Made by a program: the position numbers and the translations under genes. Below, in pieces: positions 57,266-64,000 of a DNA stretch of 64,000 nt (position 1 is the first letter of the stretch; each line of letters opens with the position of its first letter). The stretch is from DATFVJ01 sp035517695 (GTDB lineage Bacteria > Actinomycetota > Actinomycetes > Streptosporangiales > Streptosporangiaceae): contig DATIYI010000204.1 of the NCBI GenBank assembly GCA_035517695.1, positions 59,379 through 123,378 on the forward strand, given 5' to 3'. Under the pieces are notes generated by a model, which saw only the letters and a program-made list of their open reading frames with translations, was not told where the DNA came from and did not search any database.

Positions 57266-57583
57266 TCAGAAGTACAGACGGCGTGACACGATCCCACGAC
57301 CGATGTCACTGCCAAGCCACAGAGCGAACTGATCGCCGATGTCGAAGTAATCGCGGGGGTCATCGCCTACCAACGCGATGGTCACGATAGCGCGGCGGTC
57401 TGCCAGCCAGTGGGGGCTATCGCCGTTGTGTGCGACCAGGGCACTGAAGAACCTCCTGGAGTGGGTTTCGTGATGCTCGCCCCGGATGACCATCCGGCGC
57501 ATCTGGCCGGGCGCCATCAGCGGGCGACCGTCGTTCCCCGACGGGTTGGACGTGAGCAGGGCCTGGAACTTGTAGCGCTTCAT
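57266..57583 (-). CDS. EF-Tu C-terminal-domain-like small protein
   Basis: 105 residues from the ATG at 57583. The chain MKRYKFQALLTSNPSGNDGRPLMAPGQMRRMVIRGEHHETHSRRFFSALVAHN, RRAIVTIALVGDDPRDYFDIGDQFALWLGSDIGRGIVSRRLYF resembles the third, beta-barrel domain of elongation factor Tu (FALWxGxDIGxGxVxRR), standing alone. Similar stand-alone proteins occur in actinobacteria; function unknown. RBS weak (AAGGCGG). It lies behind a 4 x 14-bp repeat. Confidence 0.6.
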   Translation of the reverse strand: MKRYKFQALLTSNPSGNDGRPLMAPGQMRRMVIRGEHHETHSRRFFSALVAHNGDSPHWLADRRAIVTIALVGDDPRDYFDIGDQFALWLGSDIGRGIVSRRLYF

Positions 57584-58032
57584 TGTCAGGACCGCCTTGG
57601 CCTGCGCGAGCGGATAATGGTCCGCCGATTGTCCTCCTGTTCGTGTCCTCCTGTTCGTGCGCACCTGTTCGTGCGCACCTGTTCGTGCGCACCTGACGGA
57701 GGGCGAACCCTATGGCGACGGAGTTTGCATCGTAACACGATATACTTTAATCGGTCGGTCAGTTGCGTGTAAAATCCACTTGGGATGACTAAGACCCACT
57801 TGGGATAGGGATGCTGGCGGCCGGTGAGAGGCAGGGCGATCGTGGCAGCGGAGGTGCTCAGCGCCGTAAGTTACGCACCAGGGCCTCGCCGCACACAGCC
57901 AGGCGGTCATGCCTCATGGAGCGCTGGTGCCAGCACGGCAAGCGCGGAAGGTGAGGCGGCTGCACCTACGCCGGTCGAGAAGGCTGCGCTCGTCCCTGTC
58001 GTGACGAAATCCAGTCCCAAGGCGGAGCGGAC
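57584..58032. other. 449-base region with tandem repeats, no gene seen
   Basis: Immediately upstream of the EF-Tu-domain-like gene are four 14-base repeats (57636-57691). Around 57725-57760 the sequence turns AT-rich (ACGATATACTTTAATCGG), the likely promoter zone for the minus-strand gene or for the MarR gene to the right. No coding sequence recognised. Confidence 0.5.
57636..57691. repeat. 14-bp tandem repeats (4 copies)
   Basis: CCTGTTCGTGCGCA repeats at 57650, 57664 and 57678, with a first variant copy CCTGTTCGTGTCCT at 57636. Units abut. Located 53-108 bases upstream of the EF-Tu-domain-like start. Confidence 0.9.
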
Positions 58033-58503
58033 ATGCACCAGCTGACCGGTGAAGACTACGAGAACCTTTTGGCATGTCGCACCAGCCTGCGACGTTTCCA
58101 GCACTGGAGCCAGACCAAGGCACGCGCCGCCGGCCTGACCCCCGCGCAGCATCAGCTTCTGCTGGCGATCAAAGGCCACCGAGGAGCGAATGGCCCCACC
58201 GTGGGGGATCTTGCTGGCTATCTGCTGCTCCGCCATCACAGCACAGTCGAGCTCGTCGGTCGCGCCGAAAAGGCGGGGCTCGTGGAGCGATGGTACGACG
58301 ACCACGACGGCCGTCTCACCCGCGTCAGGCTCAGTACCGACGGCGAGGCATGCCTCGCCCGGCTGGCCCCCGCTCACCTCGACGAACTCCGTAACCTCGT
58401 ACCGGTTCTCGACCAGCTCGTCGCGCGGTGGACCAGCCCAGCATGGGATCAAGATACTTTGTCAACAACCCAAGCCACATCGTCGGGATCTGGCGATGTC
58501 TGA
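58033..58503 (+). CDS. MarR-family transcriptional regulator (second copy)
   Basis: 156 residues. HTH: GLTPAQHQLLLAIKGHRGANGPTVGDLAGYLLLRHHSTVELVGRAEKAGLVERWYDDHDGRLTRVRLSTDGEACLARLAPAHLDEL, a typical MarR winged helix with wing DDHDGR. The ATG has GGAG 6-7 bases upstream (GGCGGAGCGGACATG). No adjacent transporter or enzyme: the IS701-type element follows, so any original target gene may have been displaced. Confidence 0.85.
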   Translation: MHQLTGEDYENLLACRTSLRRFQHWSQTKARAAGLTPAQHQLLLAIKGHRGANGPTVGDLAGYLLLRHHSTVELVGRAEKAGLVERWYDDHDGRLTRVRLSTDGEACLARLAPAHLDELRNLVPVLDQLVARWTSPAWDQDTLSTTQATSSGSGDV

Positions 58504-58799
58504 AGCTTGATCGGTGCACCTGTCCGTCGCGCACCGCTGCCAGCCGCGGCGACTGAGCTATTAGCTGAGGACTGCGCTTACGAACGCTTCCGCCAGCTCG
58601 TCTATGGTGCCGCAATTGTTTAGTCATGACAGCGACACGCCATTCAAGAGCCGCTCGTAACCGTTATCTCCGGTGTCCACTCGGCGTCAGTCCGCAGAAT
58701 CAAGGATCCGTTAAGAAACGGCTCAAAGCAATCCGCCCTGATCGCCGGGTACTTCAGAGACCAGACCTGGTCCTGGCGCGGCGGCTCCCAGCCGGGCGC
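58504..58799. other. intergenic region left of the IS element
   Basis: No intact gene. Short sense stretches (for example IAGYFRDQTWSWRGGSQPGAF in the plus frame ending at the insertion point) may be part of a gene interrupted by the IS, but cannot be joined convincingly to the alpha/beta-hydrolase remnant on the other side. Confidence 0.4.
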
Positions 58800-58803
58800 C
58801 TTC

Positions 58804-60326
58804 TACGGCAGCCGTACTTCGTGACCTGTCGCTGGAGCCGGTGAGCTCTGATGGTCCGATGACACGGATCGGGCAGGTTACGGCGTGTTGATCACGCGAT
58901 GAGGGCGGCCGCCCCGTGATCATCGCCTTGTGACAGATTCCGATCTTGAGGCGGCCGCTGCCGCCATGGTAGGCGTCCAGCTGGCCCGCGAGAAACGAAA
59001 CGAGCTGACGGGCCTGCTCGCGGCCCATTTCACCCGGTGGGAGCCGGTGCAGCAGGCCGGTAAGTACATCGACGCGCTGATGAGCGATCTGCCGGACAAG
59101 AACTGCTGGTCACTGGCCCAGCACGCGGGCGACGCCTCTCCGGACAAGATGCAGCGCCTGCTGGAGCGGGCTGCCTGGGATCACGGCGCTGCGATGTGGA
59201 CGGTCCGCGACTTCGCGGTGGAACATCTGGCCGGCCCAGATGGCTTGACGGTGCTGGTGCTGGATGAAAGCGGCCAGGTCAAGCAGGGTGAGCGCACGGC
59301 CGGGGTGAAGCCGCAGTACGTCGGCTGCGTCGGGCGGGTCACCAACGCGATCAACTTCGTCAACGCGACCTACTCCACGGCGCGCGGGCACACCCTGATC
59401 GCCTCCCGGTTATGGGTTCCCGACCAGCACCTGGCCGACCCCGCCACCCGCGACATGATGGGCATCCCCGATCACTTGCAGCCGGCGACCAAGCCACAGC
59501 TCGGCGCGCAGATGCTGGCAGAGGCGCTGGACGCCGGGATCGAGGTGCCCTGGGCGGCCGCGGACGAGGTCTACGGCCAGGACCCCGAACTGCGGGAACT
59601 GTGCGAAGAACGCGGCGTCGGCTACGTGTTCGGGGTGGCCTGCTCGTTCCGCCTGACCCTGTCCTCCGGTGCGAGAATACGCGCCGATAAGGCGCTCACG
59701 AAGGTCCCCGGACGGGCCTGGACGATCACTTCGTGCGGGGCCGGGTCCAAAGGCGAGCGCCGCTACGCCTACGCCTGGATCGCCGCCAAAGACCGCCGCC
59801 GCCACCTGCTGATCCGCCGCAACCTGCACGACCCCGCCCGCGTCGATTACTTCTGGTGTTTCGTGCCCGACGGCCGCCCGGTCTGCCTGCCGATCCTGGC
59901 CGCGGTCTGTGGCCGCAGGTGGACGGTCGAAGAAGACCACGAATTCGGGAAGGACCAGTTCGGCTACGACCACGCCCAGGTCCGCCTGTACACCCCGATC
60001 ATGCGGCACCTGACACTGGTCATGGCCGCCCTGGCGATCTGCGCGGTCACCGCCGCCGACCTGCGAAAAACCAGCTCCGCCCCGCCCACACCGACCCGGG
60101 CCGACCAGCAGCCACCCGACGACCCCGGCCTCATCCCATTCACCGTTCCCGAGGTCAAACGGCTCTACATGCTGTTCAACCAGACCCTGCACAGCATCGC
60201 CCACGGACTGCGCTGGTCCCGATGGCGACGCCGGCACCAGGCCCGCGCCCGCTGGTACCACCACCGCGCCCGGCTAAGCGACTTGGAGACCTTCCCATGA
60301 TCAAGTCACAAAGTACGGCTGCCGTA
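58804..60326 (+). mobile_element. IS701-type insertion sequence with inverted ends
   Basis: A 1523-base element bounded by 25-base imperfect inverted repeats (23 of 25 matching; left end begins TACGGCAGCCGTACTT at 58804, right end reads the same inward from 60326). Flanking CTTC at 58800-58803 and 60327-60330 is a 4-bp target duplication. The only gene is the transposase at 58930-60300. Both ends and the ORF look intact, so the element could still be active. Confidence 0.85.
58930..60300 (+). CDS. IS701-family DDE transposase
   Basis: 456 residues, family length. The catalytic DDE residues lie in LTVLVLDESGQVKQGERTAGVKPQYVGCVGRV (first Asp), PWAAADEVYGQDPELRELCEERGVGYVFGV (second Asp) and WTVEEDHEFGKDQFGYDHAQVRLYTPIMRHLTLVMAAL (Glu). 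The N-terminal part contains RWEPVQQAGKYIDALMSDLPDKNCWSLAQHAGDASPDKMQRLLERAAWD, a typical IS701 segment. It sits inside the inverted repeats and its stop lies 26 bases before the right end. Confidence 0.92.
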   Translation: MTDSDLEAAAAAMVGVQLAREKRNELTGLLAAHFTRWEPVQQAGKYIDALMSDLPDKNCWSLAQHAGDASPDKMQRLLERAAWDHGAAMWTVRDFAVEHLAGPDGLTVLVLDESGQVKQGERTAGVKPQYVGCVGRVTNAINFVNATYSTARGHTLIASRLWVPDQHLADPATRDMMGIPDHLQPATKPQLGAQMLAEALDAGIEVPWAAADEVYGQDPELRELCEERGVGYVFGVACSFRLTLSSGARIRADKALTKVPGRAWTITSCGAGSKGERRYAYAWIAAKDRRRHLLIRRNLHDPARVDYFWCFVPDGRPVCLPILAAVCGRRWTVEEDHEFGKDQFGYDHAQVRLYTPIMRHLTLVMAALAICAVTAADLRKTSSAPPTPTRADQQPPDDPGLIPFTVPEVKRLYMLFNQTLHSIAHGLRWSRWRRRHQARARWYHHRARLSDLETFP

Positions 60327-60354
60327 CTTCCGCGCTATTACTACGACACGCACG

Positions 60355-60516
60355 GACGTGACTCTAAAGATCTATCCGCAGGCACGCCACGAGGTCTTCA
60401 ACGAGGCCATCCGTGACCAGGTCGTCGACGATCTGGTCACCTGGCTGGACCAAGAGCTCGGCCCCCGACAGTTCCACCAGCGCAGATTACCGGTGCGAGA
60501 GGTGATCACGAAGTAA
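60355..60516 (+). pseudogene. C-terminal remnant of an alpha/beta-hydrolase (monoacylglycerol-lipase-like)
   Basis: The plus frame reads DVTLKIYPQARHEVFNEAIRDQVVDDLVTWLDQELG and ends at TAA 60516. The phrase YPQARHEVFNE holds the catalytic histidine region of serine aminopeptidase S33/monoglyceride lipases, and DLVTWLDQ is the usual end. The rest of the protein is missing; the IS lies 28 bases upstream, so loss preceded or accompanied insertion. Upstream flanking sequence does not resemble the N-terminal part of that family. Confidence 0.65.
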
Positions 60517-61480
60517 CGCGAGGGAGCCCTCTACGCAGGCCGTCGCTGCCTGCGGTGGTTCTCCCGCTGAAGCCCTGCCCGGCGCGTTCGGCCCATTCCG
60601 CGTCCGTGATCGTGTCCGGTTCCGCCGGAAGGTAATGGCTGAGGATGAGCTCGTGAACTCGTGCGCGTTCGGCGACGTCCCCGACCTTGGTGACATCGGT
60701 GTGCAGCGCGGCCATCCGCTGCAGGGCGGCACCGGTGGTGCCGTGCCGCTTGAGGTAGTCGAGGTCGGCAACCTGGTGGACGAGGATGTCGGCTCCCTGG
60801 GCGAGGGCGATCAGATCGTCGTTCACGGTGGTGTCGCCAGAGAACACGACGGAGCCGTCCGCGGTGTCGAAACGGTATGCGAGAGCCGGAACCGCCCGGC
60901 CGTGCGTCACTGCGACGGCGGCGACCCGGACAACTTCATCTTCGAAGACGACGACCGGAACCTGGGCAATGCCCTCAGTACGTGCCGGGACGCGGATGTC
61001 GGTTCCTCGGACGAGCGCGCCCGCGTCTGGCATGTGGCTGTCCAGCGGCATGACGTTCAGATGGTAGGCGTAACAGGCGAGGATGCTCTCGACCAGGTCC
61101 GCCGTACCGGGAGCCGGTAGTTCTGGCTGGATCGTTGTCTCGCGATGGAAGGTGGCATCACCTGTTGGCGGCGCTTCGGGGCGCGACGGCCCGTAGACGC
61201 GGATCGGTGCGAGTGGGCCGTTATCGCCCACGCGGACGCCCCACGGGTAAAGGAGCATGCCACCTAGATCACCGATATGGTCGGCATGAAGGTGGGTGAG
61301 GAATACGGCTTCCAGCCGGGGGAAGTCGAGTCCGGCGTCGGCGAAGGCGGAAGGGCACCCGCGACCGCAGTCGATGACGAAGACTCGTTGATCGACGATG
61401 AGCGCTGACGAGATCCCCGCGCGGCCGGCGACGGGCATTGGTGCGCCAGCCGTTCCAAGCAGTACCAATTCGGTTGTCAT
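60506..61480 (-). CDS. MBL-fold metallo-hydrolase (RNase Z/arylsulfatase-like)
   Basis: 324 residues from the ATG at 61480, preceded by GAGGTGAGT. The metal motif is VFLTHLHADHIGDLGGMLLYPW (HXHXDH); later features are AVTHGRAVPALAYRFDTADGSVVFSGDTTVNDDLIALAQGADILVHQVADLDYL and the ILSHYLPAE segment with the last histidine. It resembles the RNase Z-like branch of metallo-beta-lactamase proteins. In many actinobacteria such proteins hydrolyse small esters or lactones. Substrate unknown. Its 3' end overlaps the hydrolase remnant by 11 bases on the opposite strand. Confidence 0.87.
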   Translation of the reverse strand: MTTELVLLGTAGAPMPVAGRAGISSALIVDQRVFVIDCGRGCPSAFADAGLDFPRLEAVFLTHLHADHIGDLGGMLLYPWGVRVGDNGPLAPIRVYGPSRPEAPPTGDATFHRETTIQPELPAPGTADLVESILACYAYHLNVMPLDSHMPDAGALVRGTDIRVPARTEGIAQVPVVVFEDEVVRVAAVAVTHGRAVPALAYRFDTADGSVVFSGDTTVNDDLIALAQGADILVHQVADLDYLKRHGTTGAALQRMAALHTDVTKVGDVAERARVHELILSHYLPAEPDTITDAEWAERAGQGFSGRTTAGSDGLRRGLPRVTS

Positions 61481-61738
61481 ACTCACCTCTTCTTCCTGCT
61501 GTGTCGCCAGTGATCCTGCTGCGCGGTGGCTGCGCACGGGTTTGCAGCCGGTGGGTGTACGGCGGTCGCACACATCACGCTCTCCGGCTGCAATACGAGC
61601 TATCTCATACCCAGACCGGGCTGGCATGAGGTGCGATCATGTATCTGGGCGCCGACCCTAGCGACGCGGCGCTCAGGGACATCCCAGGGACTCGCCGAGC
61701 GAGCAAATCATCGTGTTTGGGTGCCAGGCGCCGGTCGG

Positions 61739-62116
61739 TCAAGGGCCGAGGAAAGTGCGGCACCCGCCACCGCTCCACTGGCCACCGATCTGCGAGCAGC
61801 TGTACTGATCTTTTTTCCGGGCTGCCTGCTGCTGCGCCGCTGCCGTTGCTTTCTGCTGACTGGACGTCGCTCCGGGATGGGGCTTCGGCGGGTGACGCAT
61901 GCTGATAGAAAAGATCACGTACGCCGCCATGGAGATCACGGCGAGGGTGACGAGGCCGACGAAGGACGCGAGAATACGCCCGCGGCGTGAACGTAGTGTG
62001 CTGGCCAGGCCCGTAGGCCCGAACGCGGTTAGCCGGGCAGCAAGCCTGGGGTCGTCGTCGGCGAGGCGGCGTTCGATTTCGTCCAGGATGCGCTGCTCGT
62101 CCATCGACAGCGCCAT
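61739..62116 (-). CDS. DUF3040-domain membrane protein
   Basis: 125 residues: MALSMDEQRILDEIERRLADDDPRLAARLTAFG is the DUF3040 signature, followed by one membrane helix (ILASFVGLVTLAVISMAAYVIFSI) and a Lys/Gln/Ala-rich tail ending SCSQIGGQWSGGGCRTFLGP with two cysteines. DUF3040 proteins are common small membrane proteins in actinobacteria with no known role. A 258-base gap from the MBL gene shows nothing recognised. Confidence 0.85.
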   Translation of the reverse strand: MALSMDEQRILDEIERRLADDDPRLAARLTAFGPTGLASTLRSRRGRILASFVGLVTLAVISMAAYVIFSISMRHPPKPHPGATSSQQKATAAAQQQAARKKDQYSCSQIGGQWSGGGCRTFLGP

Positions 62117-62587
62117 TGCGCTCCCTCCGCTTCGCGCATGAACGTGAATATACGTCTACTATTCCCCATGACGTGATGGTTCATATCCCCTGACCTACGT
62201 TTTGCCGCTCACCCTCGGCTCGTGGGCGGTGACCTCGGTCGCTGCCAGGCAAGCTGCGCCATGATGGCCAAGCTGGCAGAGACCGATGCGGCGCGGATCG
62301 CCGTCGGCCGGGCGGCCTTCCCGCAAAACGCTCGAACAGCCGCCCGCGGTCGCCGCCAGGCAGTTCCCGATGGCACACGTGTTCCTCAGCCGCGGCGACA
62401 TCGCATAACCGCAAACGGTCGCGGTCACCGCCACCACGAGTTCGCGGATCGGATCAGCAACCGGCCAGCCACCGAAGCCCTGTCCCGCTACGGCACCATT
62501 TCGTCTCGTGCTGGCAATTGCTGCAGCATGCGACGACGACGGGCGCCAGAATGCGGCGTTCGTAGCAGCAGGACCTGCGGTGCTCTG
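62117..62587. other. about 470-base region, no gene seen
   Basis: Sequence between the DUF3040 gene and the arsR promoter. Small ORFs on both strands are short and unremarkable. No repeats or RNA structures were recognised before the TTGACA hexamer at 62588. Confidence 0.4.
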
Positions 62588-62645
62588 TTGACATGCAGCC
62601 TGGAGACTGCATACAGTCTCTTATGCAGCCTCAAGGCTGCATAAG
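62588..62645 (+). promoter_or_regulatory. arsR-type promoter with two palindromic operators
   Basis: A sigma70-type promoter: TTGACA (62588-62593), 18-base spacer, TACAGT (62612-62617). Two 20-base palindromes of the form ATGCAGNCT-NN-AGNCTGCAT overlap it: 62593-62612 (ATGCAGCCTGGAGACTGCAT, one arm mismatch) between the hexamers, and 62623-62642 (ATGCAGCCTCAAGGCTGCAT, perfect; extends to 12-bp arms at 62620-62645) just downstream of the -10. Centres are 30 bases apart. The position, 15 bases before the regulator start, strongly implies autoregulation. Confidence 0.75.
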
Positions 62646-62659
62646 AAAGGACGGCAACC

Positions 62660-63460
62660 ATGGACGAGGTATTCAAGGCGCTCGCCGACGACTCTCGCCG
62701 CATGCTGCTGGACCGGCTGAACGAGCGGAACGGGCAGACCCTGACCGAGCTGTGCGCGTGCCTGGACATGGCGCGCCAGTCGGTCAGCAAGCACCTCGCC
62801 GTGCTGGCGGCGGCGAACCTCATCACGACTGTATGGCGCGGGCGGGAGAAGCTGCACTACCTGAACGCCGAGCCCATCAACGCGATCGCAGACCGGTGGA
62901 TCAGCCGGTATGACCGCGGCCGGGTAGCCGCCCTGGCCGATCTGAAGACCGCATTGGAGCAGACCAGCATGACCGACAGCACGTTCGTCTACACCACGTA
63001 CATCAACACGAGCCCGCAGCGGCTGTGGCAGGCGCTGACGGATCCGGCCTTCACCAGCCGCTACTGGCAGATCACATTCGAGACGGACTGGACGCCGGGG
63101 TCGCAGATGACCTGGCACCACCACGGCGTGCCGATCGCGGACCCGCAGCAGGTGGTCATCGAGTCAGACCCGTACCGCCGGCTCGCCTACACCTGGCACA
63201 CCATCACCCCCGAACTCGCCGAGGCCGTCAGCTTCGACGACGAGTTCTTCGCGCGGCTGACCAAGGAGCCGCGCTCGAAAGTGACCTTCGACATCGAGGA
63301 GACCGACAACGGGGTGAAGCTGACCGTGGTTCACGACGGACTCCAGCCAGGCGGCGCCGTACTCGAGAGCATCAGCGGCGGCTGGCCGATCGTCGTCTCC
63401 AAGCTCAAGACCATGCTCGAGACCGAGCGCGCCGAGACGTCCGACTCCGCAACCCGATGA
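62660..63460 (+). CDS. ArsR-type HTH fused to an AHSA1/SRPBCC domain
   Basis: 266 residues. The first ~100 are an ArsR winged helix: VFKALADDSRRMLLDRLNERNGQTLTELCACLDMARQSVSKHLAVLAAANLITTVWRGREKLHYLNAEPI. After ~105 a second domain begins TFVYTTYINTSPQRLWQALTDPAFTSRYWQITFETDWTPGSQMTWHHHGVPIADPQQVVIESDPYRRLAYTWHT, the AHSA1-type SRPBCC (START) hydrophobic-cavity fold. The fusion suggests a regulator that senses a small hydrophobic ligand, or a regulator/effector pair in one chain. RBS: GAAAGGA 8-9 bases upstream. It controls itself through the twin operators and is followed by a second SRPBCC gene. Confidence 0.9.
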   Translation: MDEVFKALADDSRRMLLDRLNERNGQTLTELCACLDMARQSVSKHLAVLAAANLITTVWRGREKLHYLNAEPINAIADRWISRYDRGRVAALADLKTALEQTSMTDSTFVYTTYINTSPQRLWQALTDPAFTSRYWQITFETDWTPGSQMTWHHHGVPIADPQQVVIESDPYRRLAYTWHTITPELAEAVSFDDEFFARLTKEPRSKVTFDIEETDNGVKLTVVHDGLQPGGAVLESISGGWPIVVSKLKTMLETERAETSDSATR

Positions 63461-63471
63461 AAGGAACACCC

Positions 63472-64000
63472 ATGCCTACTCTGCAGCGCCAGCCGGGACC
63501 TGACTACGCAGCACACGTCACCGTGGGCGTGCCGATCGAGACAGCATTCGCGGCTATCAGCACCGTGGATGGCCTGCGTGGCTGGTGGACCGAGCACACC
63601 GACGGCTCTGCCGAGCCCGGCGGCAAGCTCCGATTCGAGTTCCCCAAGTACGAGATCACCAAGTTCATGCGGGTGGAGGAGTCAACCCGGCCGACGCTAG
63701 TGCGCTGGATCTGCGCCGAGTGCTCGCTGCCCGAGTGGGTCGGCACGGAGCTGACCTTCGAGCTGACTGAGGCCGACCCGGCTCGCACCGAGCTCCGGTT
63801 CACCCACGCCGGCTTGCAGCCGCAGCTGGAGTGCTACGGCTCATGCTCGGCCGGCTGGGATTACTACCTGCGCAGCCTCGCGAGCTATCTGGAGACCGGC
63901 ACCGGGCAGCCCTATCGCCCTATCAATCGTGACCTAGCAGATCTCGCTGGCCTGGCGCCCCGGCTACATCGCGTCGCGGGCGTCGGCCACCGTCACGGCC
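63472..64000 (+). CDS. SRPBCC/AHSA1-family protein (3' end outside window)
   Basis: 176 codons are seen from the ATG at 63472 (AAAGGA about 9 bases upstream) and the frame is open to the window edge. The fold reads YAAHVTVGVPIETAFAAISTVDGLRGWWTEHTDGSAEPGGKLRFEFPKYEITKFMRVEESTRPTLVRWICAECSLPEWVGTELTFELTEADPARTELRFTHAGLQPQLECYGSCSAGWDYYLRSLASYLETGTGQP, an AHSA1-type SRPBCC protein. It lies 11 bases beyond the ArsR-SRPBCC fusion, so it belongs to the same operon. Ligand unknown. Confidence 0.88.
   Translation, partial: MPTLQRQPGPDYAAHVTVGVPIETAFAAISTVDGLRGWWTEHTDGSAEPGGKLRFEFPKYEITKFMRVEESTRPTLVRWICAECSLPEWVGTELTFELTEADPARTELRFTHAGLQPQLECYGSCSAGWDYYLRSLASYLETGTGQPYRPINRDLADLAGLAPRLHRVAGVGHRHG

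Noticed and set aside
1..64000. tRNA, tmRNA or riboswitch genes
   Set aside because: No T-loop (GGTTCRANYCC) in a tRNA-like context and no known riboswitch core was noticed by eye; a covariance-model search could still find one.

Overview
The window is high-GC DNA from an actinomycete, probably a filamentous or Streptomyces-related lineage. The indicators are a mycothiol synthase (mshD), an orphan GlnR-type nitrogen regulator, a rex-hemACD operon with a Rex-operator-like site, MurT/GatD, a DivIVA/FilP-like coiled-coil protein, an ECF sigma/zinc-finger anti-sigma pair, and pervasive ATGA/GTGA stop-start overlaps. No tRNA, rRNA or CRISPR array was seen. The genus cannot be fixed from the sequence alone.

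Layout. 1-3165 (minus): cytochrome c maturation (resB cut by the window edge, resA) and a histidine phosphatase; the CcdA gene often found between resA and resB is absent there. 3451-4311 (plus): a DMT-family permease. 4554-13886 (minus): tetrapyrrole synthesis (hemL with an overlapping prim-pol-domain gene, hemB, fused cobA/hemD, hemC, hemA) led by rex and a glutaredoxin-like gene. An 812-base gene-free stretch with tandem repeats splits hemL from hemB. 13905-17368: an unusual membrane/ABM-domain fusion joined by a DPMG-repeat linker, a HAD phosphatase and a PlsC-like acyltransferase. 17365-23493 (minus): an epimerase, a 32-residue basic ribosome-associated-type protein, an HTH protein, an AcuC-like deacetylase, proC, proline dehydrogenase and ygfZ. 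23494-24003: a group II intron relic (clear domain V) and a MITE-like element that supplies the last base of the stop codon of a Nur/Fur regulator. 24496-25133 has no large gene but holds a strong Shine-Dalgarno, a 12-codon ORF and nested hairpins.

25134-28633: nitrobindin-like, DsrE-like, GatD and MurT. 28664-37221 (minus) is the most interesting block: three large genes resembling the ATPases of type IV secretion/conjugation (one HerA/VirB4-like with an intact P-loop, one membrane protein with VirD4-like C-terminal features and no P-loop, one VirD4-like membrane protein whose P-loop lysine is replaced), without relaxase or channel genes. 37358-37833 is a chimeric pst (phosphate transporter) pseudogene. 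38099-45346: a sulfur/redox cluster (DUF1416, SseA, DUF4395, thioredoxin-like protein with a long AAEGG tail), ECF sigma/anti-sigma, LmeA-like, MoaD-like, glnR and mshD.

45628-57000: a small conserved ORF, gamma carbonic anhydrase, a coiled-coil DivIVA-like protein, a fused ABC exporter, arfB, a quinol-monooxygenase-like protein, a frameshifted sufE pseudogene, a divergent MFS/MarR pair with twin operators, and a glyoxalase-like protein. The right end, 57000-64000, is accessory: a small EF-Tu-domain-like protein behind 14-bp repeats, a second MarR, a complete IS701-type element (25-bp inverted ends, 4-bp target duplication) beside an alpha/beta-hydrolase remnant, an MBL-fold hydrolase, a DUF3040 protein, and an ArsR-SRPBCC fusion plus SRPBCC gene behind a promoter bracketed by two palindromic operators.

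All functional calls rest on reading the translations and on remembered family features; no database search was run.
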